From: Pseudoalteromonas luteoviolacea
GTDB lineage: Bacteria; Pseudomonadota; Gammaproteobacteria; Enterobacterales; Alteromonadaceae
Length of the DNA stretch: 64,000 bases
NCBI RefSeq assembly: GCF_001750165.1
Contig: NZ_CP015411.1
Coordinates: 4,646,001 to 4,710,000 of the forward strand
Reading direction: 5' to 3'
In this document: positions 39,289 to 47,395 of the stretch, in pieces
How the letters are laid out: each line of letters starts with the position of its first letter
Numbering within the stretch: the first letter of the stretch is position 1
Notes under the pieces: generated by a model
What the model saw: the letters and a program-made list of their open reading frames with translations, nothing else
What the model was told of the DNA's origin: nothing
The model's database searches: none
Made by a program: the position numbers and the translations under genes

Positions 39289-40767
39289 ATGAAATCTATC
39301 TATTTATCTATGCTGTCATTAGCACTATCTGGTGCAGCATTTGCTGGTGAAAAAATAGAGTCACAGCCGAGTACTTCAACGTTATCTGGCTCTGTGGTCT
39401 CTGGGCTTATCAATGATCATGTTGCAATTGGTACAGCCTATGATAGCCAGAAAAAACGCTTTTTAAATGTACAGCCAGTCGCTGGTGTGGTTGATGAAAC
39501 TTTCGGTAACACCGAGTTAAAATTCACTACGGGTATCGACCTAAACTATGATGACATGTTGAGATCGCTCAATGGTAGTGTGGATGTTGACGTCAACTTC
39601 CCAGTTGTTCGTGTATCTGCAGGGGCTTCGCTTGCAAAGGAAATGGCTGCAAGCACCTACTCAAGTTCATATACGTTTAGTGCCTCAAGCACGCCTAAAA
39701 AGCACTTATATTTACCTAAGAATGTTAATCAAGGCTATACCCTCTCTGAGGTAGGTGAAAACATTGCCAATAACTACCAAACTAAAATTCAAACTCTGGC
39801 GGGTGATGAGTTTGTAACAGGTATTGAATACGGTGCAAGTGTCCTTGTTAACCTGAAGATAGATTACGGTAGTAACCGTGATAAATCTGAAATCGGTGGT
39901 TACTTAGATGTCGATCTATATGGTGGTGTGTTTAATGTTGGTGGTCAGCTTAAGTACCTAAAAGATGATACTAAGTCATCAATTAAAATAACGGTACGTG
40001 CGGTTCAACAAGGGGGTGACCCAAAGCAATTGTTGAGCATTATTCCAAACAACATCATCACCTGTTCTTTGGATAATCCAAAACCATGTTTCGACATGTT
40101 TTATGAAGCTGTGAACTATTCTAAGAACAGCTTCAGACAACAGCTAAACACATTGTCCGATTACAATGTTGTACGTTACTACACAACTCGATATGACAAC
40201 TCATCACTGGCACTTCGTGCCCTAGTGCCTGAGTATCAAGTTGTAAGAAATGCAACAAAGTGGCTAATTAGCGAGCTAGAAGATGACTTTAAACAGTCTA
40301 TTCTTGATGAGCAACGCGCTCAGAGTTTATTGAACAGTTATTACGCATACTTACCTGAAGCACAACGTACTTCTGTGGAGCAGATCAAGGACTATGCTTA
40401 CGATAATGCTTGGTTCTTCTTCAATGCGGCACAATTCTGTCGAGACAACCCATTTGGCTACGCATGTGAAAACAAAGTACGCGAAATGAAGCAAGCTTGC
40501 GAGCAACGCGGGCGCGCTTGTCCGGCAAACTATGATGTCACACAACTACAATTGCCTAGCAGTGATAGCCTTGACTGGAAAAAGTGTGAACTCGCACGTC
40601 AAGAAGCTGTACGTTCAGGCGTTGTAACTGAAGATGAAAGCGCGAAGTTCCGCAACATGCGTTGGGCACCAACGTTTATTGATGTAAATGCGCCAGCAAG
40701 AGGGATCCTAAACTGGCGTCTTTGCGAGGGTGCTTTAAGTACCTATGGTAACGCATTCGCACAATAA
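39289..40767 (+). CDS. MACPF/CDC-like secreted protein, copy 2
   Basis: A 492-residue paralogue of the gene at 37159, with a signal peptide ending AFA and AAGGAATG upstream. The core motif is GDEFVTGIEYGASVLVNLKI, followed by RAVQQGGDP. The region between has the charged pattern DKSEIGGYLDV, as in copy 1 (DKREIGGYLGV). The conserved Cys module appears as CRDNPFGYAC. An extra C-terminal stretch of about 95 residues adds four more cysteines. The pore-forming assignment rests on motif resemblance alone. Confidence 0.55.
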   Translation: MKSIYLSMLSLALSGAAFAGEKIESQPSTSTLSGSVVSGLINDHVAIGTAYDSQKKRFLNVQPVAGVVDETFGNTELKFTTGIDLNYDDMLRSLNGSVDVDVNFPVVRVSAGASLAKEMAASTYSSSYTFSASSTPKKHLYLPKNVNQGYTLSEVGENIANNYQTKIQTLAGDEFVTGIEYGASVLVNLKIDYGSNRDKSEIGGYLDVDLYGGVFNVGGQLKYLKDDTKSSIKITVRAVQQGGDPKQLLSIIPNNIITCSLDNPKPCFDMFYEAVNYSKNSFRQQLNTLSDYNVVRYYTTRYDNSSLALRALVPEYQVVRNATKWLISELEDDFKQSILDEQRAQSLLNSYYAYLPEAQRTSVEQIKDYAYDNAWFFFNAAQFCRDNPFGYACENKVREMKQACEQRGRACPANYDVTQLQLPSSDSLDWKKCELARQEAVRSGVVTEDESAKFRNMRWAPTFIDVNAPARGILNWRLCEGALSTYGNAFAQ

Positions 40768-40777
40768 ACCACCAAAA

Positions 40778-40804
40778 GACCACAGCGGCAATGTCGCTGT
40801 GGTC
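40778..40804 (+). other. Intercistronic hairpin ahead of third MACPF/CDC-like gene
   Basis: A perfect 10-bp stem (gaccacagcg at 40778-40787, cgctgtggtc at 40795-40804) with a 7-base loop and no T-run. It ends a few bases before the AGGAG of the next gene, so it more likely affects mRNA stability or translation than termination. Confidence 0.55.
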
Positions 40805-40820
40805 GCTTCCAGGAGCAGAT

Positions 40821-41888
40821 ATGAAACTCACATTGTTTCTGCTGACGATGATTTGGTCGTTTGATGCGTTTAGTAAGGTATATTACAGTAAACAAATCAA
40901 AGATTCAGATCTTGGAAAAGCATTTTCGACCCAGTCACATCAAGTTGGTGACCACTGTTTAGTTGGTCAAATCTCTTACCATAAAGACTTATCTGGTAGT
41001 CTAGACTACTTTCAAAGAGTGAATAGCTCAAACATACGAAGAAGAACGTTTGGTGAAGTTCATGGCGGTGTAAATTTGTTTATTATTGCTGGCAGTGTGT
41101 CTACATCCATGACACATAGAAATGCCACAGATAATAAAACCATGACATCACAACTACACCTCAAACTAGACGAAGGCTACAGTACATTAGAACAAAGATC
41201 AGTCAAAGATGGTAAAGACATAAGCCAATGTGGTACTCACTTTATTTATCAAGTTAACTACGGTCGAGATATTTTTATCAATACCCGGCTTCACTTCAGG
41301 ACAGAAGAAGATTTCAAACGCTTTGTTATCAAGATAAAAATTCGTTTGTTATTTTTCAAAAAGACCTTCACCAAAATTCGTGAAATTGAGAAATATGCTG
41401 AAAATGCTGTTTTCAGTGTTGATGTAAACTCAAATGGCCCCTTGCCTGCAGAGCTACAAGCAAAGTTAAATGCAAAGCCGACACATTGTAGCGGCAAAAA
41501 CATTTCACCCTGCTTGGAGACGTTAGCAAGCCTTGTTGACTACAGTTTTGATGCCAATGGATTGGTAAAAGATTTAGCTGAACTGGAGAAAGTACCACGC
41601 AGTTTTGTTGTCGCTGGATTTCAGGATTCAGGACACTATGGTGCACAGGACTGGCAAGCAGTACAGCAAAACTATTTATATGAAAAAACTTGGCATGCTG
41701 TAGAAGCGCATTTTGGTGATGCAGTCAGAACACTGCAAAGAGCCGAAGCCTTTTTAGCTGTTGCTTCTGAAAGTGAAAAGCCGCAACTTGAAGCGCAAAA
41801 AGTCGCTGCTGAACAAGCCTTATTGGATGCTACACAATTGAGGGAAACTTGTTTTGCATCGCCTTGGCTAGGCCAATGTCAATTGTAA
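40821..41888 (+). CDS. MACPF/CDC-like secreted protein, copy 3 (short form)
   Basis: A 355-residue protein. AGGAG sits before the ATG at 40821, which starts a signal peptide; an ATG ten codons upstream does not. The core motif CGTHFIYQVNYGRDIFINTR is the closest of the three to known families: it combines the MACPF-type GTHF with the YGR found in cholesterol-dependent cytolysins. A charged segment rich in Lys and Phe follows (VIKIKIRLLFFKKTF). The C-terminus is helical and ends with the Cys module CFASPWLGQC. It is more divergent than copies 1 and 2 and might be a partner rather than a duplicate. Confidence 0.55.
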   Translation: MKLTLFLLTMIWSFDAFSKVYYSKQIKDSDLGKAFSTQSHQVGDHCLVGQISYHKDLSGSLDYFQRVNSSNIRRRTFGEVHGGVNLFIIAGSVSTSMTHRNATDNKTMTSQLHLKLDEGYSTLEQRSVKDGKDISQCGTHFIYQVNYGRDIFINTRLHFRTEEDFKRFVIKIKIRLLFFKKTFTKIREIEKYAENAVFSVDVNSNGPLPAELQAKLNAKPTHCSGKNISPCLETLASLVDYSFDANGLVKDLAELEKVPRSFVVAGFQDSGHYGAQDWQAVQQNYLYEKTWHAVEAHFGDAVRTLQRAEAFLAVASESEKPQLEAQKVAAEQALLDATQLRETCFASPWLGQCQL

Positions 41889-41894
41889 AACGTC

Positions 41895-41917
41895 ATAGGG
41901 CCTCTGGCCCTATTTTT
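41895..41917 (+). terminator. Terminator at the end of the secreted-protein locus
   Basis: A perfect 8-bp stem (atagggcc at 41895-41902, ggccctat at 41906-41913) with a 3-base loop and a T-run. It ends the plus-strand locus and touches the stop codon of the convergent fabR. Confidence 0.8.
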
Positions 41918-42528
41918 CAATCTGATTTCTTTTGATAACCCGCAGCACCTTTTGCAATGTATCTCAGCTGCCAAATCAATCTATCTGTTAGCTCAGCGCG
42001 CTGTTGTGGGTCTTGATCGAGTGCTTCTGCCCCCGAGCTAAATACTAACGTCACCATGGCTTCTGCTTGCATATAAGCATGAAGCGGATCTAGCTTAGTT
42101 TCAGACTCGAGATAATGTGCAAGTTCCAAAATAAAGTGCTTAATCTCTCTCGCTACCGCAGCACGAAAAGCTGGTGAAGTACCAGAGCGCTCTCTAAGCA
42201 AAAGCCTAAATTGGTTGCTCGACGTCTCAATAAACTCCATAAATGTCTGAACAGACGTATCAATCACACTACCACCACTGGCGATACGCCGCCTTGCTTG
42301 GCGCATAAGCTGCCTTAAAGTAAGTCCAGCCTCATCCACCAGCGTCAGTCCAAGTTCATTCATATCTTTGAAATGCCGATAAAAAGAAGTTGGTGCAATG
42401 CCTGCCTCGCGGGCCACCTCACGTAAACTCAAATTAGAAAAGCTATGCTCAGCACTGAGCTGATTAAACGCTGCTTCTATCAGTGCTTGTCGAGTTTTTT
42501 GTTTTTGTTGTGCACGCACACCTGACAT
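41917..42528 (-). CDS. fabR: TetR-family repressor of unsaturated fatty-acid synthesis
   Basis: A 203-residue TetR repressor very close to E. coli FabR. The helix-turn-helix LREVAREAGIAPTSFYRHF and the segments RQLMRQARRRIASGGSV and RLLLRERSGTS are diagnostic. FabR senses the balance of saturated and unsaturated acyl thioesters and represses unsaturation genes. It is divergent from a desaturase, and a FabR operator lies between them. The ATG is preceded by AGGGG. Confidence 0.95.
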   Translation of the reverse strand: MSGVRAQQKQKTRQALIEAAFNQLSAEHSFSNLSLREVAREAGIAPTSFYRHFKDMNELGLTLVDEAGLTLRQLMRQARRRIASGGSVIDTSVQTFMEFIETSSNQFRLLLRERSGTSPAFRAAVAREIKHFILELAHYLESETKLDPLHAYMQAEAMVTLVFSSGAEALDQDPQQRAELTDRLIWQLRYIAKGAAGYQKKSD

Positions 42529-42608
42529 GAATAACCCCTAGTTTATTTGCCCCAATACGCTAATTGAGCAGTCTAATACTTGACGGCACAAGAATGAAAT
42601 ACTATTTT

Positions 42609-42626
42609 AGCGTACAAGTGTACGCT
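42609..42626. promoter_or_regulatory. FabR operator
   Basis: AGCGTACAAGTGTACGCT is an 8-bp inverted repeat around a 2-base centre and closely matches the E. coli FabR site AGCGTACACGTGTTCGCT. It lies 13 bases before the desaturase ATG and upstream of divergent fabR, so it probably represses the desaturase and may autoregulate fabR. Confidence 0.85.
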
Positions 42627-42639
42627 GAGATTTTTAAAA

Positions 42640-43773
42640 ATGAAGAAACCGCCTATTATTTGGACCAATGTAATCTTTTTTAGTCTGTCTTTTTTAGCCG
42701 CCGTGACCTTAGTGCCTTGGTACGGATTTGAATATGGGTATACCCTTACCCACTGGTTAGCATTTGTTGCTTGTATGTTTTACGCTGGCATGTCCATCAC
42801 CGCCGGTTACCACCGCCTTTGGGCACACAAAGCCTATGAAACACATCCTGTGATTCAAGTATTTTTTGCGCTGGGCGGAGCTTTTGCTTTGCAAAATAGT
42901 ATTCTTCATTGGAGTAGTGATCACCGCGTACACCATGGCCAAGTAGATGATCCTGTAAAAGACCCTTATGCCGCTACCCGCGGATTCTGGTACAGCCATA
43001 TTGGCTGGATGCTGCGTGATTACCAAGGGGAAAGTTATGGTGATTACAATAATGCACGGGATTTGCAACGCAATAAAATCGTGATGTGGCAACACAAACA
43101 TTATTTAAAACTCGTACTACTAACTAATATTGGTATCCCATTACTACTTGGACTGGCACTGGGCGATGTATTTGGCATGTTGCTATTAGCCGGTGTGCTG
43201 CGCTTAGTGCTATCTCAACACTTTACTTTTTTCATCAATTCTCTGGCACATATCTGGGGAAGTCGCCCATACACAGAGAAAAATACCGCTCGTGACAATG
43301 GCTTTTTAGCGTTACTAACGTATGGTGAAGGTTATCACAACTTCCACCACATCTTTGCAAGTGACTACCGTAATGGGATCCGCTGGTATCATTATGACCC
43401 AACGAAATGGATGATCCGTGCTCTGTCATTCTTTGGCCTTGCCAGCAAATTAAAGCGTACGCCAGTTGAGCGCATTGAAAAGGCCAAGGCAGAAACCTTG
43501 TTGAATAAAACAAAAGTTACCCTTGCAAAATTGCCTTTGGCACAAGATAAGCTTACATTGTTACAACAAGAATATGATTTGCTTTTGAAAAAGTTGCAGA
43601 ACTTTTGTGCGATTCAAAAACAATTACTCGAAGCTAAAAAGCATGCCGTTTTAGAACAGTGTGAACAATCTGCGCTACACAAACAATACTCGGAATTAGA
43701 GCAAGCGTGGCATTCACAAAAACAGGCATGGTTGGCACTGAACTCGAGGCTGTTAAAAGGCGCAGCGACCTAA
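42640..43773 (+). CDS. Membrane fatty-acid (acyl-CoA) desaturase
   Basis: A 377-residue membrane di-iron desaturase that puts a double bond into acyl chains, probably at delta-9, to keep the membrane fluid. The three His boxes are HRLWAH, HRVHH and HNFHH, with four hydrophobic segments around them. The last 100 residues form a charged, coiled-coil-like tail (EKAKAETLLNKTKVTLAKL...), longer than in minimal desaturases. Control by FabR follows from the operator just upstream. Confidence 0.93.
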   Translation: MKKPPIIWTNVIFFSLSFLAAVTLVPWYGFEYGYTLTHWLAFVACMFYAGMSITAGYHRLWAHKAYETHPVIQVFFALGGAFALQNSILHWSSDHRVHHGQVDDPVKDPYAATRGFWYSHIGWMLRDYQGESYGDYNNARDLQRNKIVMWQHKHYLKLVLLTNIGIPLLLGLALGDVFGMLLLAGVLRLVLSQHFTFFINSLAHIWGSRPYTEKNTARDNGFLALLTYGEGYHNFHHIFASDYRNGIRWYHYDPTKWMIRALSFFGLASKLKRTPVERIEKAKAETLLNKTKVTLAKLPLAQDKLTLLQQEYDLLLKKLQNFCAIQKQLLEAKKHAVLEQCEQSALHKQYSELEQAWHSQKQAWLALNSRLLKGAAT

Positions 43774-43818
43774 CCGCACCTCTTCTCGGCCTCCCCAATT
43801 AGCAAGTAAGGCGAGGCC

Positions 43819-45255
43819 GTGACTAAATCCAAAGACAAACCTAGCGAACAACCCGCGCAATCTTTTCAATATGATGCCATTATCATTGGTACAGGCCCTG
43901 GTGGTGAAGGTGCAGCCATGAACTTGTCGAAAAGCCAGCGTAAAGTAGCTGTGATAGAAAAACAAACATCTGTCGGCGGTGGCTGCGTCCATTGGGGTAC
44001 CATTCCTTCAAAAGCGCTTAGGCATTCTGTTAGCCGTCTTATTGAGTATAAAGCCAATCCTTTGTACCGCTTTACAGAGCGCCCAAAACGCTTAACGTTT
44101 CAAGACATTTTAAACCACGCCAGTGACGTCATTGGCAAGCAGTCTTCATTGCGTTCAAGTTTTTACGATCGCAATCGCATTCACCTGTATCAAGGTGAAG
44201 CCAGCTTTGTTGATGCGAATACCGTGCGCGTAACGCATCTTGACGGCTCTCAAGATGTACTCACAGCGAAAACCATTGTGATTGCCACAGGCTCTCGGCC
44301 TTACCGCCCACCTGAAATCGACTTTGATCATCCGCGCGTCTACGACAGCGATACCATTCTTGGCCTTGAGCACAATCCGCAACGCGTCATCGTATACGGT
44401 GCAGGGGTGATTGGCTGTGAATACGCATCCATTTTTAAAGGCCTTGGTGCAAAAGTCGATCTCATCAATACACGAGATAGATTATTGTCTTTCATGGATG
44501 ATGAAATTTCAGATGCACTGAGTTATCACTTTTGGAACAGCGGTATCGTGATCCGTCACAACGAAGAGTTTGCCAAGGTAGAAACCAGTGACAAAGGCGT
44601 CATTTTACACCTTCAATCTGGTAAAAAAGTCAAAGCAGACTGCATCTTATGGGCCAATGGCCGAACGGGTAATACCGACAGCTTAAACTTAGAAACAGTT
44701 GGTCTCAAAGCCGATGGCCGAGGTCAATTGCGCGTTAACGAGTACTATCAAACCCAAGTAGAAAATATTTATGCTGTCGGTGATGTCATCGGTTACCCAA
44801 GCCTTGCCAGTGCAGCGTTTGACCAAGGCCGTATTGCCGCCAATGCCATTGCAAACGGTCAATGTGATGAGCGTTTGATCACAGATATTCCAACAGGAAT
44901 TTATACTATTCCAGAAATGAGCTCCGTTGGTAAAACAGAGCAAGAGCTGACCGCAGCCAAAATCCCTTATGAAGTTGGTAGAGCACAGTTTAAGCATCTT
45001 GCGCGCGCGCAAATTGCCAGCACTGAAGTAGGCAGTTTAAAGATATTATTCCATAGCAAAACCAAAGAAATTTTAGGGATACATTGCTTTGGCGAGCGCG
45101 CCTCTGAAATTGTGCACATCGGCCAAGCCATCATGGAGCAAAAAGGCGAAGGTAATAATGTCGAGTATTTCGTCAATACCACCTTCAACTATCCAACCAT
45201 GGCTGAGGCCTATCGCGTTGCAGCACTCAATGGCCTCAACAGACTATGTGATTAG
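43819..45255 (+). CDS. sthA: Soluble pyridine nucleotide transhydrogenase
   Basis: A 478-residue FAD flavoprotein that moves reducing equivalents between NADPH and NADH. The N-terminal GTGPGGEGAAMN binds FAD. The active-site motif reads CVHWGTIPSKAL: the second redox Cys of lipoamide dehydrogenases is Thr, as expected for SthA. YGAGVIGCEYASIF is the nucleotide-binding motif and TFNYPTMAEAYRVAALNGL the C-terminus. The start is a GTG with AAGGCGAGG upstream. Confidence 0.95.
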   Translation: MTKSKDKPSEQPAQSFQYDAIIIGTGPGGEGAAMNLSKSQRKVAVIEKQTSVGGGCVHWGTIPSKALRHSVSRLIEYKANPLYRFTERPKRLTFQDILNHASDVIGKQSSLRSSFYDRNRIHLYQGEASFVDANTVRVTHLDGSQDVLTAKTIVIATGSRPYRPPEIDFDHPRVYDSDTILGLEHNPQRVIVYGAGVIGCEYASIFKGLGAKVDLINTRDRLLSFMDDEISDALSYHFWNSGIVIRHNEEFAKVETSDKGVILHLQSGKKVKADCILWANGRTGNTDSLNLETVGLKADGRGQLRVNEYYQTQVENIYAVGDVIGYPSLASAAFDQGRIAANAIANGQCDERLITDIPTGIYTIPEMSSVGKTEQELTAAKIPYEVGRAQFKHLARAQIASTEVGSLKILFHSKTKEILGIHCFGERASEIVHIGQAIMEQKGEGNNVEYFVNTTFNYPTMAEAYRVAALNGLNRLCD

Positions 45256-45265
45256 CCAGTCAGAA

Positions 45266-45287
45266 AGCGGCTGAATCATCAGCCGCT
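45266..45287. terminator. Probable terminator between convergent genes
   Basis: A 9-bp perfect stem (agcggctga 45266-45274, tcagccgct 45279-45287) with a 4-base loop, between sthA and the porin gene. The T-run is weak on both sides, so termination is likely but not certain. Confidence 0.55.
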
Positions 45288-45289
45288 GA

Positions 45290-46549
45290 TTAAAAACGGT
45301 ACTCCCCGCTGAGCCGCCATAATTGTTCTAATTGACGCGTTGGTAAATTATCATCAGCTCGATTGGCCACTTTTGTCTCTAGGTATTGAAACTCAATCCC
45401 AAAACGCCAGTGCTTTGAATAACGCCACTTAGCCGTCACCGTCACAGCGCCGCCGTCACTTTCATTCGGGTCGAACGCCCAATGATCCATGTCTTGCACT
45501 CTGAATTGCTCAATGCGGCCGCTGACTCTAAATTGCTGCCAACGATGTGTCAGCAGTATAAATTGACTGTCAAAGTCATTATCTACGCCGCGAGAAACCC
45601 CCATCGCCGTATTCCCCGCCATTGCTTGGGCAATCACATGCGTTTGCTTAGTTATCTTGTACTTATACGCCAAGCTCCAAAATTTGGTGTCCCAAGCATA
45701 TTGGCCCGTTTTATAACTAAGCACTTCTGGATCGCCATTATTGTCATACCAATATGCCCGCAAGTCATGACGATTTTGATAACTCCAGTGAGCGCCAATA
45801 TAATACCCAAAACGGCCATCAATCTCAGTGAATGGCTCTATTTGCCACGCTTGTTTACTCAATTGCGGTGTCATAAAGCCCGCTGTTGGACGCAGCGCCA
45901 ACACTTCATTAAAGACTGATTGCCTATCATGCGGTGCAAATCCGCGCCATGCCAACACAGCACCGAGCGGATCATTGCCTTTATACAGTCCTGCGACCCA
46001 TTGCCAATTGTGCAAACTGGGTTTTGCCAACCGTTTGCCATTGCGCTTAATACTGGCCTCTACACCTATCACTCTGAGCTCTTCACCGAGCCAAGCGTTA
46101 ATCGCAGAGTAGCCATAGTTATATGGCGAAGACCAGCCAACATCCGGATTCTCCAAGGACATTTTCGGGTAAAAACCACCGATGCGTACTTGCGGTTGAT
46201 AAGCGCCCTCTACCACAGGTTTATACTCTGTAAATAGCTCAGTAAACCCAACTTTGGCATCAGGATCAGGCACATATTGCACACTGCTGTGCGCCGCCCA
46301 GCTATCACCCAACTCAAAGCGAGATTGCAACAAAGCTCTGCTGATATTAACGCCATCATCTCCTTGACCAAAGCGATTAACCGACGCCCCCCATGCATAC
46401 CAAGATGGATAGGCGCTACTTGATTGCCAACTGGCTTGAATTTGCCCTTTATGCTGTGCTGCATTAGCTTGTATCGGGGCACTCATCAGTCCGACTAGCA
46501 GTAAACACATAGACGGTGCAACAAGCATATTTAAAGTGACTTTATTCAT
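45290..46549 (-). CDS. Outer-membrane porin-like protein
   Basis: About 419 residues from the internal ATG at 46549, which gives a signal peptide ending ANA. The mature sequence alternates polar and aromatic residues as in beta-barrel porins and ends in Phe (SGEYRF), the outer-membrane assembly signal. Substrate unknown. The start overlaps the stop of the upstream cupredoxin gene, so the two are co-translated. The cupredoxin partner hints at a redox or copper-related function, but nothing in the barrel itself shows it. Confidence 0.8.
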   Translation of the reverse strand: MNKVTLNMLVAPSMCLLLVGLMSAPIQANAAQHKGQIQASWQSSSAYPSWYAWGASVNRFGQGDDGVNISRALLQSRFELGDSWAAHSSVQYVPDPDAKVGFTELFTEYKPVVEGAYQPQVRIGGFYPKMSLENPDVGWSSPYNYGYSAINAWLGEELRVIGVEASIKRNGKRLAKPSLHNWQWVAGLYKGNDPLGAVLAWRGFAPHDRQSVFNEVLALRPTAGFMTPQLSKQAWQIEPFTEIDGRFGYYIGAHWSYQNRHDLRAYWYDNNGDPEVLSYKTGQYAWDTKFWSLAYKYKITKQTHVIAQAMAGNTAMGVSRGVDNDFDSQFILLTHRWQQFRVSGRIEQFRVQDMDHWAFDPNESDGGAVTVTAKWRYSKHWRFGIEFQYLETKVANRADDNLPTRQLEQLWRLSGEYRF

Positions 46550-47234
46550 AATCATCAAACTCATCTGAGAAGTCTTCTTTGGGCTTAAACAACGACTGAT
46601 CAAGTTGATAGATCAAAGAATTGGAGGTAGGTAAAACTTTTATGGTCTGGCTCTCGGGTTTATCAAGATTGGCAAACCCTTCATGCCATACTTGCATCGT
46701 TAAATTGTCTATTGGGGTCTCAGGAAGTTCGATGATTGCTTCACCTTGTCCATTAGTGAGCGCAAAATAGGTGGAGTCCACCACCAAAATATAGCCCAAC
46801 ATCCAATCATGAATATTACAGCCTAACTCGACAACACCCGTGTTACCAAAGTTGAGAGATTGAGGACTATCACGATATAGCTTAAATTCAAACGGTTGTG
46901 CTGGGGAAAACGAATAAACGTGATGCAAGATCGAGTCGTAATTGGGAAAAGATACCTCAGCCCCTTTAGGGACCACCAATATATGTGGCGTGAAAGCTCG
47001 GTCTTTTTGGCCCATTTTGTAGGCTTGTTGAAGTTTATTGGCTGACCGTGGCAGTTGCGCACTTTCAAACCACACCACCGCATCTTTAACCACCTTCCCT
47101 TCAGCGTCTTTCACCTGCACGGTGATCGGTTTGGCCAATACCCATGATGATACCAAGCAAGTACTCAGCATGAGCCCATATTGCCACCTTGCTCGCTTTG
47201 TATTTACTTTATTTACTTGCTGCGTCAGTTGCAT
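46542..47234 (-). CDS. Periplasmic cupredoxin-like protein
   Basis: A 230-residue exported protein of the type often annotated as methylamine utilisation protein. It has a signal peptide (about residues 1-34, ending VLA). The cupredoxin core has FPNYDSILHHVYSFS and VELGCNIHDWMLGYILV, which supply the His, Cys, His and Met ligands of a type 1 copper centre. It is coupled to the porin-like gene downstream. The electron-transfer partner is unknown. Confidence 0.85.
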   Translation of the reverse strand: MQLTQQVNKVNTKRARWQYGLMLSTCLVSSWVLAKPITVQVKDAEGKVVKDAVVWFESAQLPRSANKLQQAYKMGQKDRAFTPHILVVPKGAEVSFPNYDSILHHVYSFSPAQPFEFKLYRDSPQSLNFGNTGVVELGCNIHDWMLGYILVVDSTYFALTNGQGEAIIELPETPIDNLTMQVWHEGFANLDKPESQTIKVLPTSNSLIYQLDQSLFKPKEDFSDEFDDYE

Positions 47235-47395
47235 CTAGCACAATCCTTATCCGGCTTTATTTTTCATTTGAGTATAGACCGGACGACGTAAATTATGCAT
47301 TCATCGCATTTTAATTTTGAATACGTATGCAAACCATTTTGGGCCCGAAACTAAGCCCGTAAGCTAACAATAACTCGTTGCCTTATGGAAAAAAC

